A stretch of DNA of 64,000 bases. Source: DATBLE01 sp963764565. GTDB taxonomy: Bacteria; Actinomycetota; Thermoleophilia; Gaiellales; Gaiellaceae. Shown in pieces: positions 17,473 to 26,551 of the stretch; within the stretch, counting starts at the first letter, position 1; every line of letters starts with the position of its first letter. A program made the position numbers and the translations under genes. The notes under the pieces were generated by a model, which was not told the DNA's origin, did no database searches, and saw only the letters and a list, made by a program, of their open reading frames with translations. The stretch spans positions 75,462 to 139,461 of the forward strand of contig CAVXTD010000012.1 of NCBI GenBank assembly GCA_963764565.1. The letters run 5' to 3'.

Positions 17473-18561
17473 CTACGGGAGGGGCAGCCGGCCCCCGCCG
17501 TCGATGCAGTCGGCCAGGTAGAGGGCTGTGCCGAGGTCGCCGGTCCAGAGTGTGTACCGGCCACGCCCGTCGCGCGCCCGGCCGCGCTCCGCCTGACCTG
17601 CCGCGTGCATCGCGAACGCGCGCGCCCGCGTGAGCCACCGTTCGTCTCCTGTGCGCGCGAGCAGCGCAAGGAAGGCATATCCGTTGCCCGCCGTGCCGTG
17701 GCAGAGGTTTGCGCCCTTGCGCAGCGGTCCGGCGCGCCAGGTCAGCTCACCGCCCGCGACCGCGAGGTCCTCGTCGAGGATGTCGGCGAGGCTCGCGACG
17801 ATCCCGGGCGCACCGTGACACCACTGCGTGCGGATCTGGCCGTCGCCGTTTTCGTCGAGTCCCGCGTCGGCGAGCGGCGGCCAGTTGACGAGCCCATCCT
17901 CCTCGACGGCAAGGCGCCGGAGCGTCTCCGAGACGGCCGACGTGTCGCCGAGGGCACGCGCACACCCGGCGAACCCGTGTACCGGGCCGAGAAAGCGTCT
18001 GCGCTTCCCGTACAGGTCCTGCGTCCACAGGCCTTCCGGGTCACGTCGGCCGCGCAACCACTCGACGCTCGCGGTCACGTCGAGCCCGAGTTCGCGGCCG
18101 GCGAGGATCGTGCCGGGACTGCCCCACATCAACTCGCACCGTTCATCCCGTTCGTTCGCCCGGATCAGCTCCGAAAGCCGTTCGAGATTGGCCTGCGACG
18201 GCGCAACCCTCTGTAGCACCAGCCGGATTCCCGTCTCGCCCATCAAGAGGCTGCGTTCGGCGCCTTCGTCCGGAAAGTCCGCGGGAGCATCGAGCGAACG
18301 CTCCAGGTACGGGACATAGTCCCGTCGTACCTCGACGAAGTTCCGCTCTGCGAGACGGTGGAGCGCGGCCACGACCCCGGCACCTCCGAGATACACCGTC
18401 CGGAACCGCCGATCCGTCTCCTCGTCCTGCGGATGCGTCGGCCAACCGTCGTCGAACGCACTCTCCGCATCGGCGACGATCGAGGCGATCGCCGCCCGCG
18501 CTCTCGGGGTGCTCCAAGACACGTCTTCGAGCGCCTCGTGCGCCCTCGGCTCGAACAGCAT
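17473..18561 (-). CDS. LanC-like protein
   Basis: 362 residues of an alpha/alpha-toroid. The zinc ligands of the LanC family are in place: TQWCHGAPGIVASL (Cys) and NLCHGTAGNGYAFLAL (Cys-His), with repeated GxxG turns such as YLGGAGVVAAL and LMGETGIRLVL. LanC enzymes form thioether rings in lanthipeptides; stand-alone LanC-like proteins can bind glutathione-type thiols. No precursor peptide or LanB/LanM gene is near, so a lanthipeptide role is not supported here. The ATG at 18561 starts MLFEPRAHEAL. It is divergent from rlmN. Confidence 0.85.
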   Translation of the reverse strand: MLFEPRAHEALEDVSWSTPRARAAIASIVADAESAFDDGWPTHPQDEETDRRFRTVYLGGAGVVAALHRLAERNFVEVRRDYVPYLERSLDAPADFPDEGAERSLLMGETGIRLVLQRVAPSQANLERLSELIRANERDERCELMWGSPGTILAGRELGLDVTASVEWLRGRRDPEGLWTQDLYGKRRRFLGPVHGFAGCARALGDTSAVSETLRRLAVEEDGLVNWPPLADAGLDENGDGQIRTQWCHGAPGIVASLADILDEDLAVAGGELTWRAGPLRKGANLCHGTAGNGYAFLALLARTGDERWLTRARAFAMHAAGQAERGRARDGRGRYTLWTGDLGTALYLADCIDGGGRLPLP

Positions 18562-18619
18562 CGGGCGAGTCTATGGACGAGGCATCCATCCGGACAGGCG
18601 CCGCCGCTACCGTGGTCGC

Positions 18620-19670
18620 GTGGATCGTGACCTGTTGACCGAGTTCGTCGCCCGGCGGCAAGAGCCGGCGTACCGCGCAGCCCAAATCTGGCGGTGGGCG
18701 GCGGGCGGCGCGGCAGGGTACGAGGGGATGACGAACGTGCCCGCCGGGCTCCGCGCGGCACTGGCCGCCGAAGTCCCGTTCTCGACGCTGGCCGTCGAGC
18801 GCGAGTCGCAGTCGCGCGACGGCACGGTGAAGACCCTCTTCCGCACCGACGGACGGCAAGCCCGTCGAGGCCGTCTTGATGCGCTACCGCGACGGCCGCC
18901 GGTCGATCTGCGTCTCGTCTCAGTCCGGGTGCCCGCTCACCTGCACGTTCTGCGCCACCGGGCAGATGCAGTTCGGCCGCAACCTGACGGCATCGGAGAT
19001 CCTCGACCAGGCCCTCCACTTCCGGCGGATCGAGCCGATCGACCACTGCGTCTTCATGGGGATGGGCGAGCCGATGCTGAACGTCGACCCCGTGCTCGAC
19101 GCGGCGCGGCTCCTCCCCGACCTCGGGATCACGCACCGGCGGACGACGATCTCGACGGTCGGCTGGCTGCCCGGCCTGCGCCGGTTCGTCGACGAGGTCG
19201 AGGAGCCGATCCGGCTCGCGCTCTCGCTGCACGCGGCCGACCCGGCGTTGCGCTCCGAGCTGATGCCGGTGAACGACCGCTACCCGCTCGACGAGGTGCT
19301 CGCCGAGTGCCGCCGCTACTTCGAGCTGCGCGGCCGCAGGGTGTTCGTCGAGTACGTGATGCTCGCCGGGGTGAACGACGCGGTCGAACAGGCGACGGAG
19401 CTCGCCCGCCTGCTCGATCGGAAGGCGTTCAAGGTGAACCTGATCCCCTACAACCCGACCGGCGCCTTCGAAGGCTCTTCACCTGACGCGATCGCCGCGT
19501 TCAAGTCCGCCCTCCATCGCGCCGGTGTGCCCGCAACGGTTCGCCTCACGCGCGGCCGGGACATCGCTGCTGCCTGCGGCCAGCTCGCCGCGACGCCTCA
19601 GGCGGCGAGCGCGGACGAGAGCGGAAACCGCTCCAGCACCCACTCGGCGTCGAGCGGCCGCAAGCGGTAG
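18620..19670 (+). CDS. rlmN: 23S rRNA/tRNA adenine-C2 methyltransferase RlmN, one frameshift
   Basis: About 349 residues after correction. A radical SAM enzyme that methylates A2503 of 23S rRNA and A37 of some tRNAs. The N-terminal part VDRDLLTEFVARRQEPAYRA begins at GTG 18620, six bases after TACCGT. An extra G at 18851-18852 breaks the frame; after it come ICVSSQSGCPLTCTFCATGQM (CxxxCxxC cluster and the first active-site Cys), FMGMGEPMLN, SLHAADPALRSELMPVN and DIAAACGQL (second active-site Cys). The 3' end overlaps the next convergent gene by about 70 nt. Confidence 0.92.
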
Positions 19671-20125
19671 GGAGCACCGCCGACGAGGACGAAGTCGCCG
19701 GTGCGCGGATCCATCGGCAGGCGCGCCTCGGCCGGGTAGTAGAGGTTGTGCTTCTCGATCAGGTCGTTGACGGCGTGGAAGTTGCGCCGCGCCGCCACGG
19801 CGCGCCAGCGACGATCGAGCTCGCGCGGGTCGTGCCGGTGGCGCAGCGAGAGCTCGGCCCAGGCTTCCGCCAGCGCCGCCTCGTGGGCCTCGATCTCGTC
19901 TTCGATCTGCCTGAGCCGTCGCGAGTAGGACGGCGGGCCTGCGATCGAGACCGCGTACCGGTCGGCGCCGAAGGAGAAGTTCCGCAGGCGCAGGCGCAGC
20001 GGCCGCCCGAGGAGCGGGCTGCCGGCGAGGTCGTCTGCGAGCCGATCGGCCGCGCGCTGCTCGAGCTCGGTGTGCTCGCGCGGGGCGTGCTCGCCCATGA
20101 TGCGCTCGCGCTCTCGGCGGTCCAC
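19598..20125 (-). CDS. Conserved hypothetical protein coupled to gcvPB
   Basis: About 175 residues from GTG 20125, two bases after the gcvPB stop (TGACCGTG); ATG 20098 is an alternative. The protein is helical and basic: RQIEDEIEAHEAALAEAWAEL, RRNFHAVNDLIEKHNLYYPAEARLPMDPRTGDFV, ending WVLERFP. The phrase LIEKHNLYYP recalls DnaJ-related DUF1992 proteins only weakly. No function is assigned. The tight spacing suggests co-translation with the glycine cleavage genes, which may be merely positional. Confidence 0.6.
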   Translation of the reverse strand: MDRRERERIMGEHAPREHTELEQRAADRLADDLAGSPLLGRPLRLRLRNFSFGADRYAVSIAGPPSYSRRLRQIEDEIEAHEAALAEAWAELSLRHRHDPRELDRRWRAVAARRNFHAVNDLIEKHNLYYPAEARLPMDPRTGDFVLVGGAPYRLRPLDAEWVLERFPLSSALAA

Positions 20126-20127
20126 GG

Positions 20128-21631
20128 TCAGGCCCTCGGGGCTGCGGCCGCGGCCGCGGCGGCCGGATCGTCGGACAGGTCGGGGTGGTCTTCGAAGCCG
20201 TAGCGGACGACGGCCCGCTTGACCGCCTTGACCTCGTCGAGCCGCCCGACCGGCCGGCCGTGAGGGGCGCCGTGGAGGAGCTCGGGACTCTCGGCCGCCT
20301 CGCGCGCGATCGCCAGCATCGCCTCGCAGAAGTCGTCGAGCCGCTCCTTCGGCTCGGTCTCGGTCGGCTCGATCATCAGCGCCTCGGCGACGATCAGCGG
20401 GAAGTACACCGTCGGCGGGTGGATGCCGTAGTCCATCAGCCGCTTGGCAACGTCGAGCGCGGAGACGCCGTGCTCTTTCTTCAGGCGGCGCGCAGAGACG
20501 ACGAACTCGTGCATGCAGAGACGGTCGAACGGCAGGTCGAACGCGTCTTTCAGGCGCGCGAGCAGGTAGTTGGCGTTCAGCACCGCCGCCTCCGACATCT
20601 CCCGAAGCTGCGGGCCGTACATGCGGATGAAGGCGTACGAGCGGACGAACACGCCGAACGGGCCGGTGAACGCCCGCACCTTGCCGATCGACTTCGGCCG
20701 GTCGAAGTCGAGGCCGAAGGTGCCGTCGTCGCGCCGGACGACCGCCGGCACGGGCAGGAACGGCTCGAGCTGCCCCCGGACCGCGATCGGCCCGCCGCCG
20801 GGACCGCCGCCCCCGTGCGGCTGCGAGAACGTCTTGTGCAGGTTGATGTGGACGACGTCGAACCCCATGTCGCCCGGCCGCGAGATCCCGCACACCGCGT
20901 TCAGGTTCGCCCCGTCGTAGTACATGAGCGCCCCGGCGCCGTGGAAGATCCGCTCGATCTCCTCGATGTTCTCGTCGAACAGGCCGAGGGTGGACGGGTT
21001 GGTGAGCATCAGCCCGGCGGTCCGCGGACCGACCTTCCCGCGCAGGTCGTCGACGTCGATGTTCCCGCGCGCATCGGTCTTGACGCCGACGAGCTCGAAG
21101 CCGGCCATCGTCACCGACGCGGGGTTGGTGCCGTGCGCGGTGTCGGGGACGACGATCTCGCGGCGCTGCTCATCCTCGCCGCGGTCGGCGAAGTACGCAC
21201 GGAAGAGCATCAACCCGGTCAGCTCGCCCTGCGAGCCGGCCGCAGGCTGGAGCGAGACGGCGTCGAGACCGCACACCTCGGCGAGGATCTCCTGGAGCCG
21301 CCACATCAGCTCGAGCGCGCCCTGCGGCGCCGTCCTCCTCCTGGAGCGGATGCAGGTCGCGGAAGCCGGGAAGCAGCGCGAGCCGCTCGTTGACCCGCGG
21401 GTTGTACTTCATCGTGCAGGAGCCGAGCGGGTAGAAGCCGGTGTCGATCCCGAAGTTGCGCGTCGACAGCTCGGTGAAGTGACGGACGAGCTCGGGCTCC
21501 GCGACCTCGGGCAGGCGCGGCGGCGCGGCACGGGCCAGCGCCGGCGGAACGGCCGCGCTCGGCAGGTCGTAGCGCGGGATGGTCGACGCTCGACGGCCGG
21601 CCTGCGAGCGCTCGTAGATCAGCCTGGTCAT
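20128..21631 (-). CDS. gcvPB: Glycine dehydrogenase (decarboxylating) subunit 2, one frameshift
   Basis: About 500 residues after correction. The PLP-binding half of the split P-protein, which decarboxylates glycine and passes the aminomethyl group to GcvH. Signature blocks: GFYPLGSCTMKYNPRVNE, ALELMWRLQEILAEV, PDTAHGTNPASVTMAGFE, LTNPSTLGLFDENI and NLHKTFSQPHGGGGPGGG with the PLP lysine. An extra base in the CC at 21330-21331 splits the frame between HPLQEED and the continuation APQGALELMW. ATG 21631 overlaps the gcvPA stop (ATGA). Confidence 0.93.
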
Positions 21632-22968
21632 GCGATCACCTCGCGGAGCGTCGCGGCCAGCCGGTCGATGCTCTCCGGCGTGCGCTTCTCGGTGAAGGCG
21701 ACGAGCAGCGCGTCGTCCATCCCTTCGTAGTCACGGCCGAGCGCGTACCCGGGATGGACGCCCTTGGCGCGCGCGGCCGCGACAACTTCGCGCGCGCTCC
21801 GCCCGACCCGGATCGCCACCTCCTTGAAGGTCGCCTGCTCGGGGAAGGCGAGCTCGGCGCCGGCCGCCGTCAGCCGCTCCTTGCCGTACTCGGCGAGGGC
21901 CATGCAGGTCTCGCCCACGTCCCTCAGCCCCTGCGGGCCGAGCCAGGTGAGGTAGACGAGCCCGCCCAGCGCGAGCAGCGTCTGGTTCGTCGTGATGTTC
22001 GAGGTCGCCTTCTCGCGCCTGATGTGTTGCTCGCGCGTCGCCAGCGTGAGCACGAATCCGCGCTTGCCCTCGACGTCGGTCGTCTCGCCGACGATGCGGC
22101 CCGGCATGCGGCGGATGTACTCGCTGCGGCAGGCGAGGAACCCGTAGTGCGGCCCGCCGAAGGACAGGGCGTTCCCGGCGCCCTGGCCCTCTCCGATCGC
22201 GAGCGCGCAGCCGTAGTTCCCCGGCGCCTCGAGCAGGCCGAGCGACATCGGGTCGACGTGGGCGACCGCCAGGGCTCCGGCGTCGCCGGCGGCGGCTGCG
22301 AGGTCCGGCGCCGGCTCGAGGCAGCCGAAGAAGTTCGGCTGCTGGAAGATCACGGCGGCCGCGTCCTGCGCAGCGGCGGCCAGCCCGTCCGGATCCGTCA
22401 CGCCGCCCGAGTGCGGCACCTCGACGACGTCGAGCCCGAAACCGGGCGCGTACGTCTTCACGACCTGCCGCACCTGCGGGTTGGTCGCCTCCGTGACGAC
22501 GATCTTCGAGCGGCCGGTGACGTGCTTGGCCAGGTAGCAGGCGTCGGCGGCCACCGTCGTCCCGTCGTAGCCGGAGGCGTTGGAGACGTCCATGCCGGTC
22601 AGCTCGCAGATCGCCGTCTGGTACTCGAAGATCGCCTGGAGGACACCCTGGCTCATCTCCGGCTGATACGGCGTGTAGGCGGTGAGGAACTCGCCGCGCT
22701 GGAGGATCGCGCCGACGACCGCCGGGACGTAGTGGTCGTAGATCCCCGCGCCGAGGAACGAGAGCTCCGCGCCGGTGTGGACGTTGCGCGCCGCCAGCTG
22801 CTCGAGGTGCACGACCAGCTCGAGCTCCGACAGCGGAGGCTCGAGCTCGAGCCGGCCGCGGAAGCGCACACCCTCGGGGATGTCCCGGAAGAGCTCCTCC
22901 ACGGTGGCGACGCCGATCGCGGCGAGCATCTCCTCGCGGTCGGCGTCGGTCAGCGAGAGAAAGGTCAC
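21628..22968 (-). CDS. gcvPA: Glycine dehydrogenase (decarboxylating) subunit 1
   Basis: 446 residues. The N-terminal half of the split P-protein; it pairs with GcvPB. It shows TFLSLTDADREEMLAAIG, FLGAGIYDHYVPAVVGAILQRGEFLTAYTPYQPEMSQGVLQ, NASGYDGTTVAADA and a SLGLLEAPGNYGCALAIGEGQ region. Start set at GTG 22968, with GGAG six bases upstream; a TTG at 22989 is in frame but poorer. It follows gcvH after a 64-nt gap. Confidence 0.93.
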   Translation of the reverse strand: MTFLSLTDADREEMLAAIGVATVEELFRDIPEGVRFRGRLELEPPLSELELVVHLEQLAARNVHTGAELSFLGAGIYDHYVPAVVGAILQRGEFLTAYTPYQPEMSQGVLQAIFEYQTAICELTGMDVSNASGYDGTTVAADACYLAKHVTGRSKIVVTEATNPQVRQVVKTYAPGFGLDVVEVPHSGGVTDPDGLAAAAQDAAAVIFQQPNFFGCLEPAPDLAAAAGDAGALAVAHVDPMSLGLLEAPGNYGCALAIGEGQGAGNALSFGGPHYGFLACRSEYIRRMPGRIVGETTDVEGKRGFVLTLATREQHIRREKATSNITTNQTLLALGGLVYLTWLGPQGLRDVGETCMALAEYGKERLTAAGAELAFPEQATFKEVAIRVGRSAREVVAAARAKGVHPGYALGRDYEGMDDALLVAFTEKRTPESIDRLAATLREVIA

Positions 22969-23032
22969 TTCCCGCTCCGGCACCGGCAAAGCCGGTACCT
23001 CCGCTCCTCGGAGCCTCCGTCGAGCCTACGGC

Positions 23033-23425
23033 TCACAGCTCGGCGAGGAGTGCCTGGTAGGCGGCGGCGTCCAGCAACGCCCCGACCTCGCCGGGGTCGC
23101 TGACCCGGATGCGGACGAGCCAGCCTTGGCCGTACGGGTCGTCGTTCACCGTCTCCGGCGCGTCGACCACCTTGTCGTTGACCTCGAGCACCTCGCCGGA
23201 GAGCGGCGCGATCAGGTCGGAGACCGCCTTGACCGACTCGACCTCCCCGTAGGAGACGTCCTTCGCGAGCGTGGCACCCACGTCGGGCGGCTCGTAGTGG
23301 ACGAGCTCGCCGAGCGCGTCCTGCCCGTACCAGGTGATGCCGAGCGTGGCGGTGTCGTCCTCGATCCGGGCCCAGTCGTGCTCCGGGTGGTACTTCAGGT
23401 CTTCGGGATAGCTCTCAGCCGCCAC
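23033..23425 (-). CDS. gcvH: Glycine cleavage system H protein
   Basis: 130 residues. The lipoyl carrier that shuttles the aminomethyl group between P-, T- and L-proteins. The lipoylation site is the lysine of SYGEVESVKAVSDLIAPLSGEV, and the fold begins with LKYHPEHDWARIEDD. The start overlaps the end of gcvT by 11 nt. No L-protein gene lies in the window. Confidence 0.95.
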   Translation of the reverse strand: MAAESYPEDLKYHPEHDWARIEDDTATLGITWYGQDALGELVHYEPPDVGATLAKDVSYGEVESVKAVSDLIAPLSGEVLEVNDKVVDAPETVNDDPYGQGWLVRIRVSDPGEVGALLDAAAYQALLAEL

Positions 23426-24479
23426 GTTCCTGCTCCTCTCGTCGATAGATCGGCTTGGCGACGACTCGGGCCCGCCGGTGGCGCCCGCGCACGTCGATCG
23501 TCAGTTCGGTGCCGGGCTCGGCAAGCTCGTGTCCGACGTAGCCCATGCCGATCCCCCGGTCGAGCATCGGCGAATGGGTTCCGGAGGTGACCTCGCCGCC
23601 CTCGACGATCTCCATCCCCTGCCTCGGCACGGCAGGCTCCTCCATCACGAACGCGGCGAGCCGCCGCTCCGGCCCCGTCTCCTTGATCCTCCGAAGCTCG
23701 CCGGCACCGCTGAAGTCCTTGTCGAGCGCGCACACCCAGCCGAGGCCGGCGGAGATCGCGTCGGTGTCGGGCCCGATGTCGTTGCCGTGCAGCGGATAGC
23801 AGACTTCGAGCCGGAGGCTGTCGCGTGCGCCGAGCCCGCACGGGGTGACGCCCCGGTCGAGCACGGCGTCCCAGAGAGCGGGTGCCTCGTCGGCCATGAC
23901 GAGCAGCTCGACGCCCTCCTCGCCGGTGTAACCCGTGCGGTTGACCATGCACGTGATCCCGGCGACCTCGCCTTCGGCGAAGGTGAACGCGGGCGCCGCG
24001 TCGAGACCGAGCCGCTCGAGCGCCCGCGGACCCTGCACGGCGACGAGCCCGTACTCGTCGGAGACATCGCGGACGTCGGAGCCGGGCACCTCCCGCTCCC
24101 GGAGCCACTCGAAGTCGGTCTCGCGGTTCGAGGCGTTGACGATCAGGAGGTGGCGGAAGGGGTCGAGCTCGTAGACGATCAGGTCGTCGACGATCCCTCC
24201 GCCCTCGTTCGTCAGCAGCGTGTACTGCGCGCTGCCGGGCTCGATCCGCCCGAGGTCGTTCGAGAGCAGCGACTGGAGCAGCTCGCGCGCCCTCGGTCCC
24301 TCGACCTCGATCTCGCCCATGTGCGACACGTCGAACGCGCCGCTGTCGGTGCGCACTGCCCGGTGCTCGGCGATCACCCCCTCGTACTGAACCGGCATCT
24401 CCCAGCCGGCGAACGGCACCATGCGCGCGCCGAGGGCGACGTGGCGCTCGTACAGCGGCGTGCGGCGGAGGGTCTGCAC
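23415..24479 (-). CDS. gcvT: Aminomethyltransferase (T-protein)
   Basis: 354 residues. Transfers the methylene group from GcvH-bound aminomethyl-lipoate to tetrahydrofolate, releasing ammonia. Typical blocks: TPLYERHVALGARMVPFAGWEMPVQY, FDVSHMGEIEVEG, TGYTGEEGVELLV and GLGARDSLRLEVCYPLHGNDI, with a C-terminal barrel ending RGRHRRARVVAKPIY. GTG 24479 lies 8 nt after TAGCAT (24493-24488), so the gcv genes probably have their own leaderless promoter downstream of ftsZ. I see no glycine riboswitch in the short gap. Confidence 0.95.
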   Translation of the reverse strand: MQTLRRTPLYERHVALGARMVPFAGWEMPVQYEGVIAEHRAVRTDSGAFDVSHMGEIEVEGPRARELLQSLLSNDLGRIEPGSAQYTLLTNEGGGIVDDLIVYELDPFRHLLIVNASNRETDFEWLREREVPGSDVRDVSDEYGLVAVQGPRALERLGLDAAPAFTFAEGEVAGITCMVNRTGYTGEEGVELLVMADEAPALWDAVLDRGVTPCGLGARDSLRLEVCYPLHGNDIGPDTDAISAGLGWVCALDKDFSGAGELRRIKETGPERRLAAFVMEEPAVPRQGMEIVEGGEVTSGTHSPMLDRGIGMGYVGHELAEPGTELTIDVRGRHRRARVVAKPIYRREEQERGG

Positions 24480-24487
24480 CGGCGCGG

Positions 24488-24493
24488 ATGCTA
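24488..24493 (-). promoter_or_regulatory. Putative -10 of the gcv operon
   Basis: TAGCAT on the minus strand, 8 nt before the gcvT GTG, in the 55-nt gap after ftsZ. It fits the TAnnnT-N6-9-start pattern of this window. Confidence 0.4.
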
Positions 24494-24533
24494 CTCCGAG
24501 CGGGCCGGCATCCGCCCGCTTGAAGCTCGCGCG

Positions 24534-25625
24534 CTAGCCGTCGCGGAGGAAGGACGGCACGTCGAGCATCTCCGAGGGGATCTCGAAGCCCTCGCCGGGC
24601 TCGCGTGCGACCGGCGGCTCCGGAACGTTCGTTTGCTGCCGCTCCCGCTCGGGGCGGCGGGCCCGCCGGCGGTGCTGTCCGAACCCGGTCGCGATCACCG
24701 TCACACGGACCTCCTGGCCCATCGCCGGGTCGATCACCGCGCCGAAGATGATGTTCGCGTTCGCGTCGGCAGCGGCGGTCACGACCTCAGCGGCCTCGTT
24801 GACCTCGAACAGGCCGACGTCGGGGCCGGCCGTGACGTTCAGCAGCACGCCCGTCGCGCCCTCGATCGACGACTCGAGGAGCGGCGATGAGACCGCTACG
24901 CGCGCGGCCTCCGCCGCGCGGTTCTCGCCGGCGGCGCTGCCGATGCCCATCAGCGCCGAGCCGGCGTCGCGCATGATCGTGCGCACGTCGGCGAAGTCGA
25001 GGTTGACGAGCCCGGGGACCGTAATCAGATCGGTGATGCCCTGGATGCCCTGGCGGAGCACGTCGTCGGCGAGCCGGAACGCTTCGACGACCGACGTCTT
25101 CCGCTCGACCACCTGGAGCAGCCGGTCGTTCTCGATCACGATCAGGGTGTCCACGTATTCGCGGATCTCGTTGACACCGGCCTCCGCGCGCTCCGACCTG
25201 ACCCTGCCCTCGAACGCGAACGGCCGCGTCACGACGCCGACGGTGAGCGCGCCGATCTCCTGGCCGATCTCGGCAACTGTCGGCGCGGCGCCCGTGCCGG
25301 TACCTCCACCCTCGCCCGCGGTCACGAAGATCATGTCCGCGCCCTTGAGCGCGTCCTTCAGCTCGTCGCGAGTCTCCTGGGCGGCGGCGCGGCCGACCTC
25401 GGGATCGGCACCGGCGCCGAGGCCGCGCGTGACCTTCGAGCCGATGTGGATCTTGACGTCGGCGTCGCTCATCAGCAGCGCCTGCGCGTCGGTGTTGACC
25501 GCGATGAACTCGACGCCGGTCAGGCCGGCCTCGACCATCCGGTTGACAGCGTTCGTGCCGCCCCCGCCGACCCCGATCACTTTCAGGACGGCGAGGTAAC
25601 TCCCGGGTTGATCTCTCATGCTCAT
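24534..25625 (-). CDS. ftsZ: Cell division protein FtsZ
   Basis: 363 residues from ATG 25625 (ATG 25619 is an alternative). Tubulin-like GTPase that forms the Z ring. It shows VIGVGGGGTNAVNRM, the tubulin signature AGEGGGTGTGAAP, and ENDRLLQV with NLDFADVRTIM in the synergy loop region. A Glu/Arg/Pro-rich linker leads to the conserved C-terminal peptide DVPSFLRDG used by FtsZ partners. No ftsA gene is present. A consensus-like promoter sits in the gap after ftsQ. Confidence 0.97.
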   Translation of the reverse strand: MSMRDQPGSYLAVLKVIGVGGGGTNAVNRMVEAGLTGVEFIAVNTDAQALLMSDADVKIHIGSKVTRGLGAGADPEVGRAAAQETRDELKDALKGADMIFVTAGEGGGTGTGAAPTVAEIGQEIGALTVGVVTRPFAFEGRVRSERAEAGVNEIREYVDTLIVIENDRLLQVVERKTSVVEAFRLADDVLRQGIQGITDLITVPGLVNLDFADVRTIMRDAGSALMGIGSAAGENRAAEAARVAVSSPLLESSIEGATGVLLNVTAGPDVGLFEVNEAAEVVTAAADANANIIFGAVIDPAMGQEVRVTVIATGFGQHRRRARRPERERQQTNVPEPPVAREPGEGFEIPSEMLDVPSFLRDG

Positions 25626-25696
25626 GGTGACATCCAGTCGGTCGGGTCTCAATGTCTACTTCAGGATGGGGGCAGAAAAACCTCTGTGGCCGCCTT

Positions 25697-25725
25697 AGAG
25701 TAGGGCGTGTTGCGCGGCCTGTCAA
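25697..25725 (-). promoter_or_regulatory. Sigma-70-type promoter of ftsZ
   Basis: TTGACA (25725-25720) and TACTCT (25702-25697) are separated by exactly 17 nt on the minus strand, in the 130-nt gap between ftsQ and ftsZ. The predicted start point leaves a leader of about 65 nt. This would allow ftsZ expression independent of the mraZ promoter. Confidence 0.7.
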
Positions 25726-25753
25726 TGCGATTTGCAGGGGAAAACACTCAACC

Positions 25754-26506
25754 TCAACTTCCGACTTTAGGGTTGTAGCCGGCGACCGGCCGCTCCGGGA
25801 CGCTCACGTCCACGTACCTCGCGCCGACCGTGAGCGGCAGCAGCTGCCGCAGGATCGAGAGCTTCAAGCGCAGGTCGCCGCTGTCGCCGAGGCGCAGCTC
25901 GGTTCCCGAACCGAGCACGAGCGTGAGCTCGTTGTTCTGCGTGTTCACCTGGCGAACGTCGGCGCCGATGCGCAACGGACGGAGCGGGGCGACCGCGGCG
26001 ACGCCCTTCGCACCCTGCCCGCCGAGAGTGGTGTTGACCGCGATCCCCGCCGAGCGCGGCAGCCAGATGCGGGGCAACCGGGGGTAGGGTTTCCGCTCGA
26101 GCTTGCGCAGCACCCTGGCGCTCGACGAGACGAGCCAGGCGTCCGCCCCCTGCCGCAGCACCGCAACGGGCCGTTCGAGCCGGACCCGAACCTTGAGCGT
26201 GTGCGGGAAGTCGCGGTCGAAGCGGGTATCGGCGACCTCGGAGACGCTCGCGAGCCGGCGCGCTGCGCCTTTGCGGTCGAAGCGCACGAGGCTCTCTCCG
26301 ACATACGGCCGAAGCGCTCGGCGAACCTCCGCGGCCACGCCGGCAGGCGCGCCGGCGACCTCGATCCGCGTCAGCGCGAACACGGCCGTCTGCCGTGCCG
26401 CCACGTAGGCTCCTGCGCCCGCCGCCACCAGGGCGAGCACGCAGAGGACGACCGCCAGCGGACGGCGCCTGGACTTGGTCCTGGGACGGGAACGACTGGT
26501 GGCCAT
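25754..26506 (-). CDS. ftsQ: Cell division protein FtsQ/DivIB
   Basis: 250 residues. A basic cytoplasmic tail (SRSRPRTKSRRRP), one membrane helix (AVVLCVLALVAAGAGAYVAAR), then an extracytoplasmic POTRA domain starting VFALTRIEVAG and a beta domain. Works in the divisome with FtsB/FtsL. It sits between murB and ftsZ as in other dcw clusters. Confidence 0.92.
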   Translation of the reverse strand: MATSRSRPRTKSRRRPLAVVLCVLALVAAGAGAYVAARQTAVFALTRIEVAGAPAGVAAEVRRALRPYVGESLVRFDRKGAARRLASVSEVADTRFDRDFPHTLKVRVRLERPVAVLRQGADAWLVSSSARVLRKLERKPYPRLPRIWLPRSAGIAVNTTLGGQGAKGVAAVAPLRPLRIGADVRQVNTQNNELTLVLGSGTELRLGDSGDLRLKLSILRQLLPLTVGARYVDVSVPERPVAGYNPKVGS

Positions 26507-26551
26507 CCGCCCGACTCGGTTCGGCGCGCTTGGATCCGGTCCTGCCCCTGT

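Noticed and set aside
24480..24533. A glycine riboswitch before gcvT
   Set aside because: The gap is only about 55 nt and shows no tandem aptamer features.
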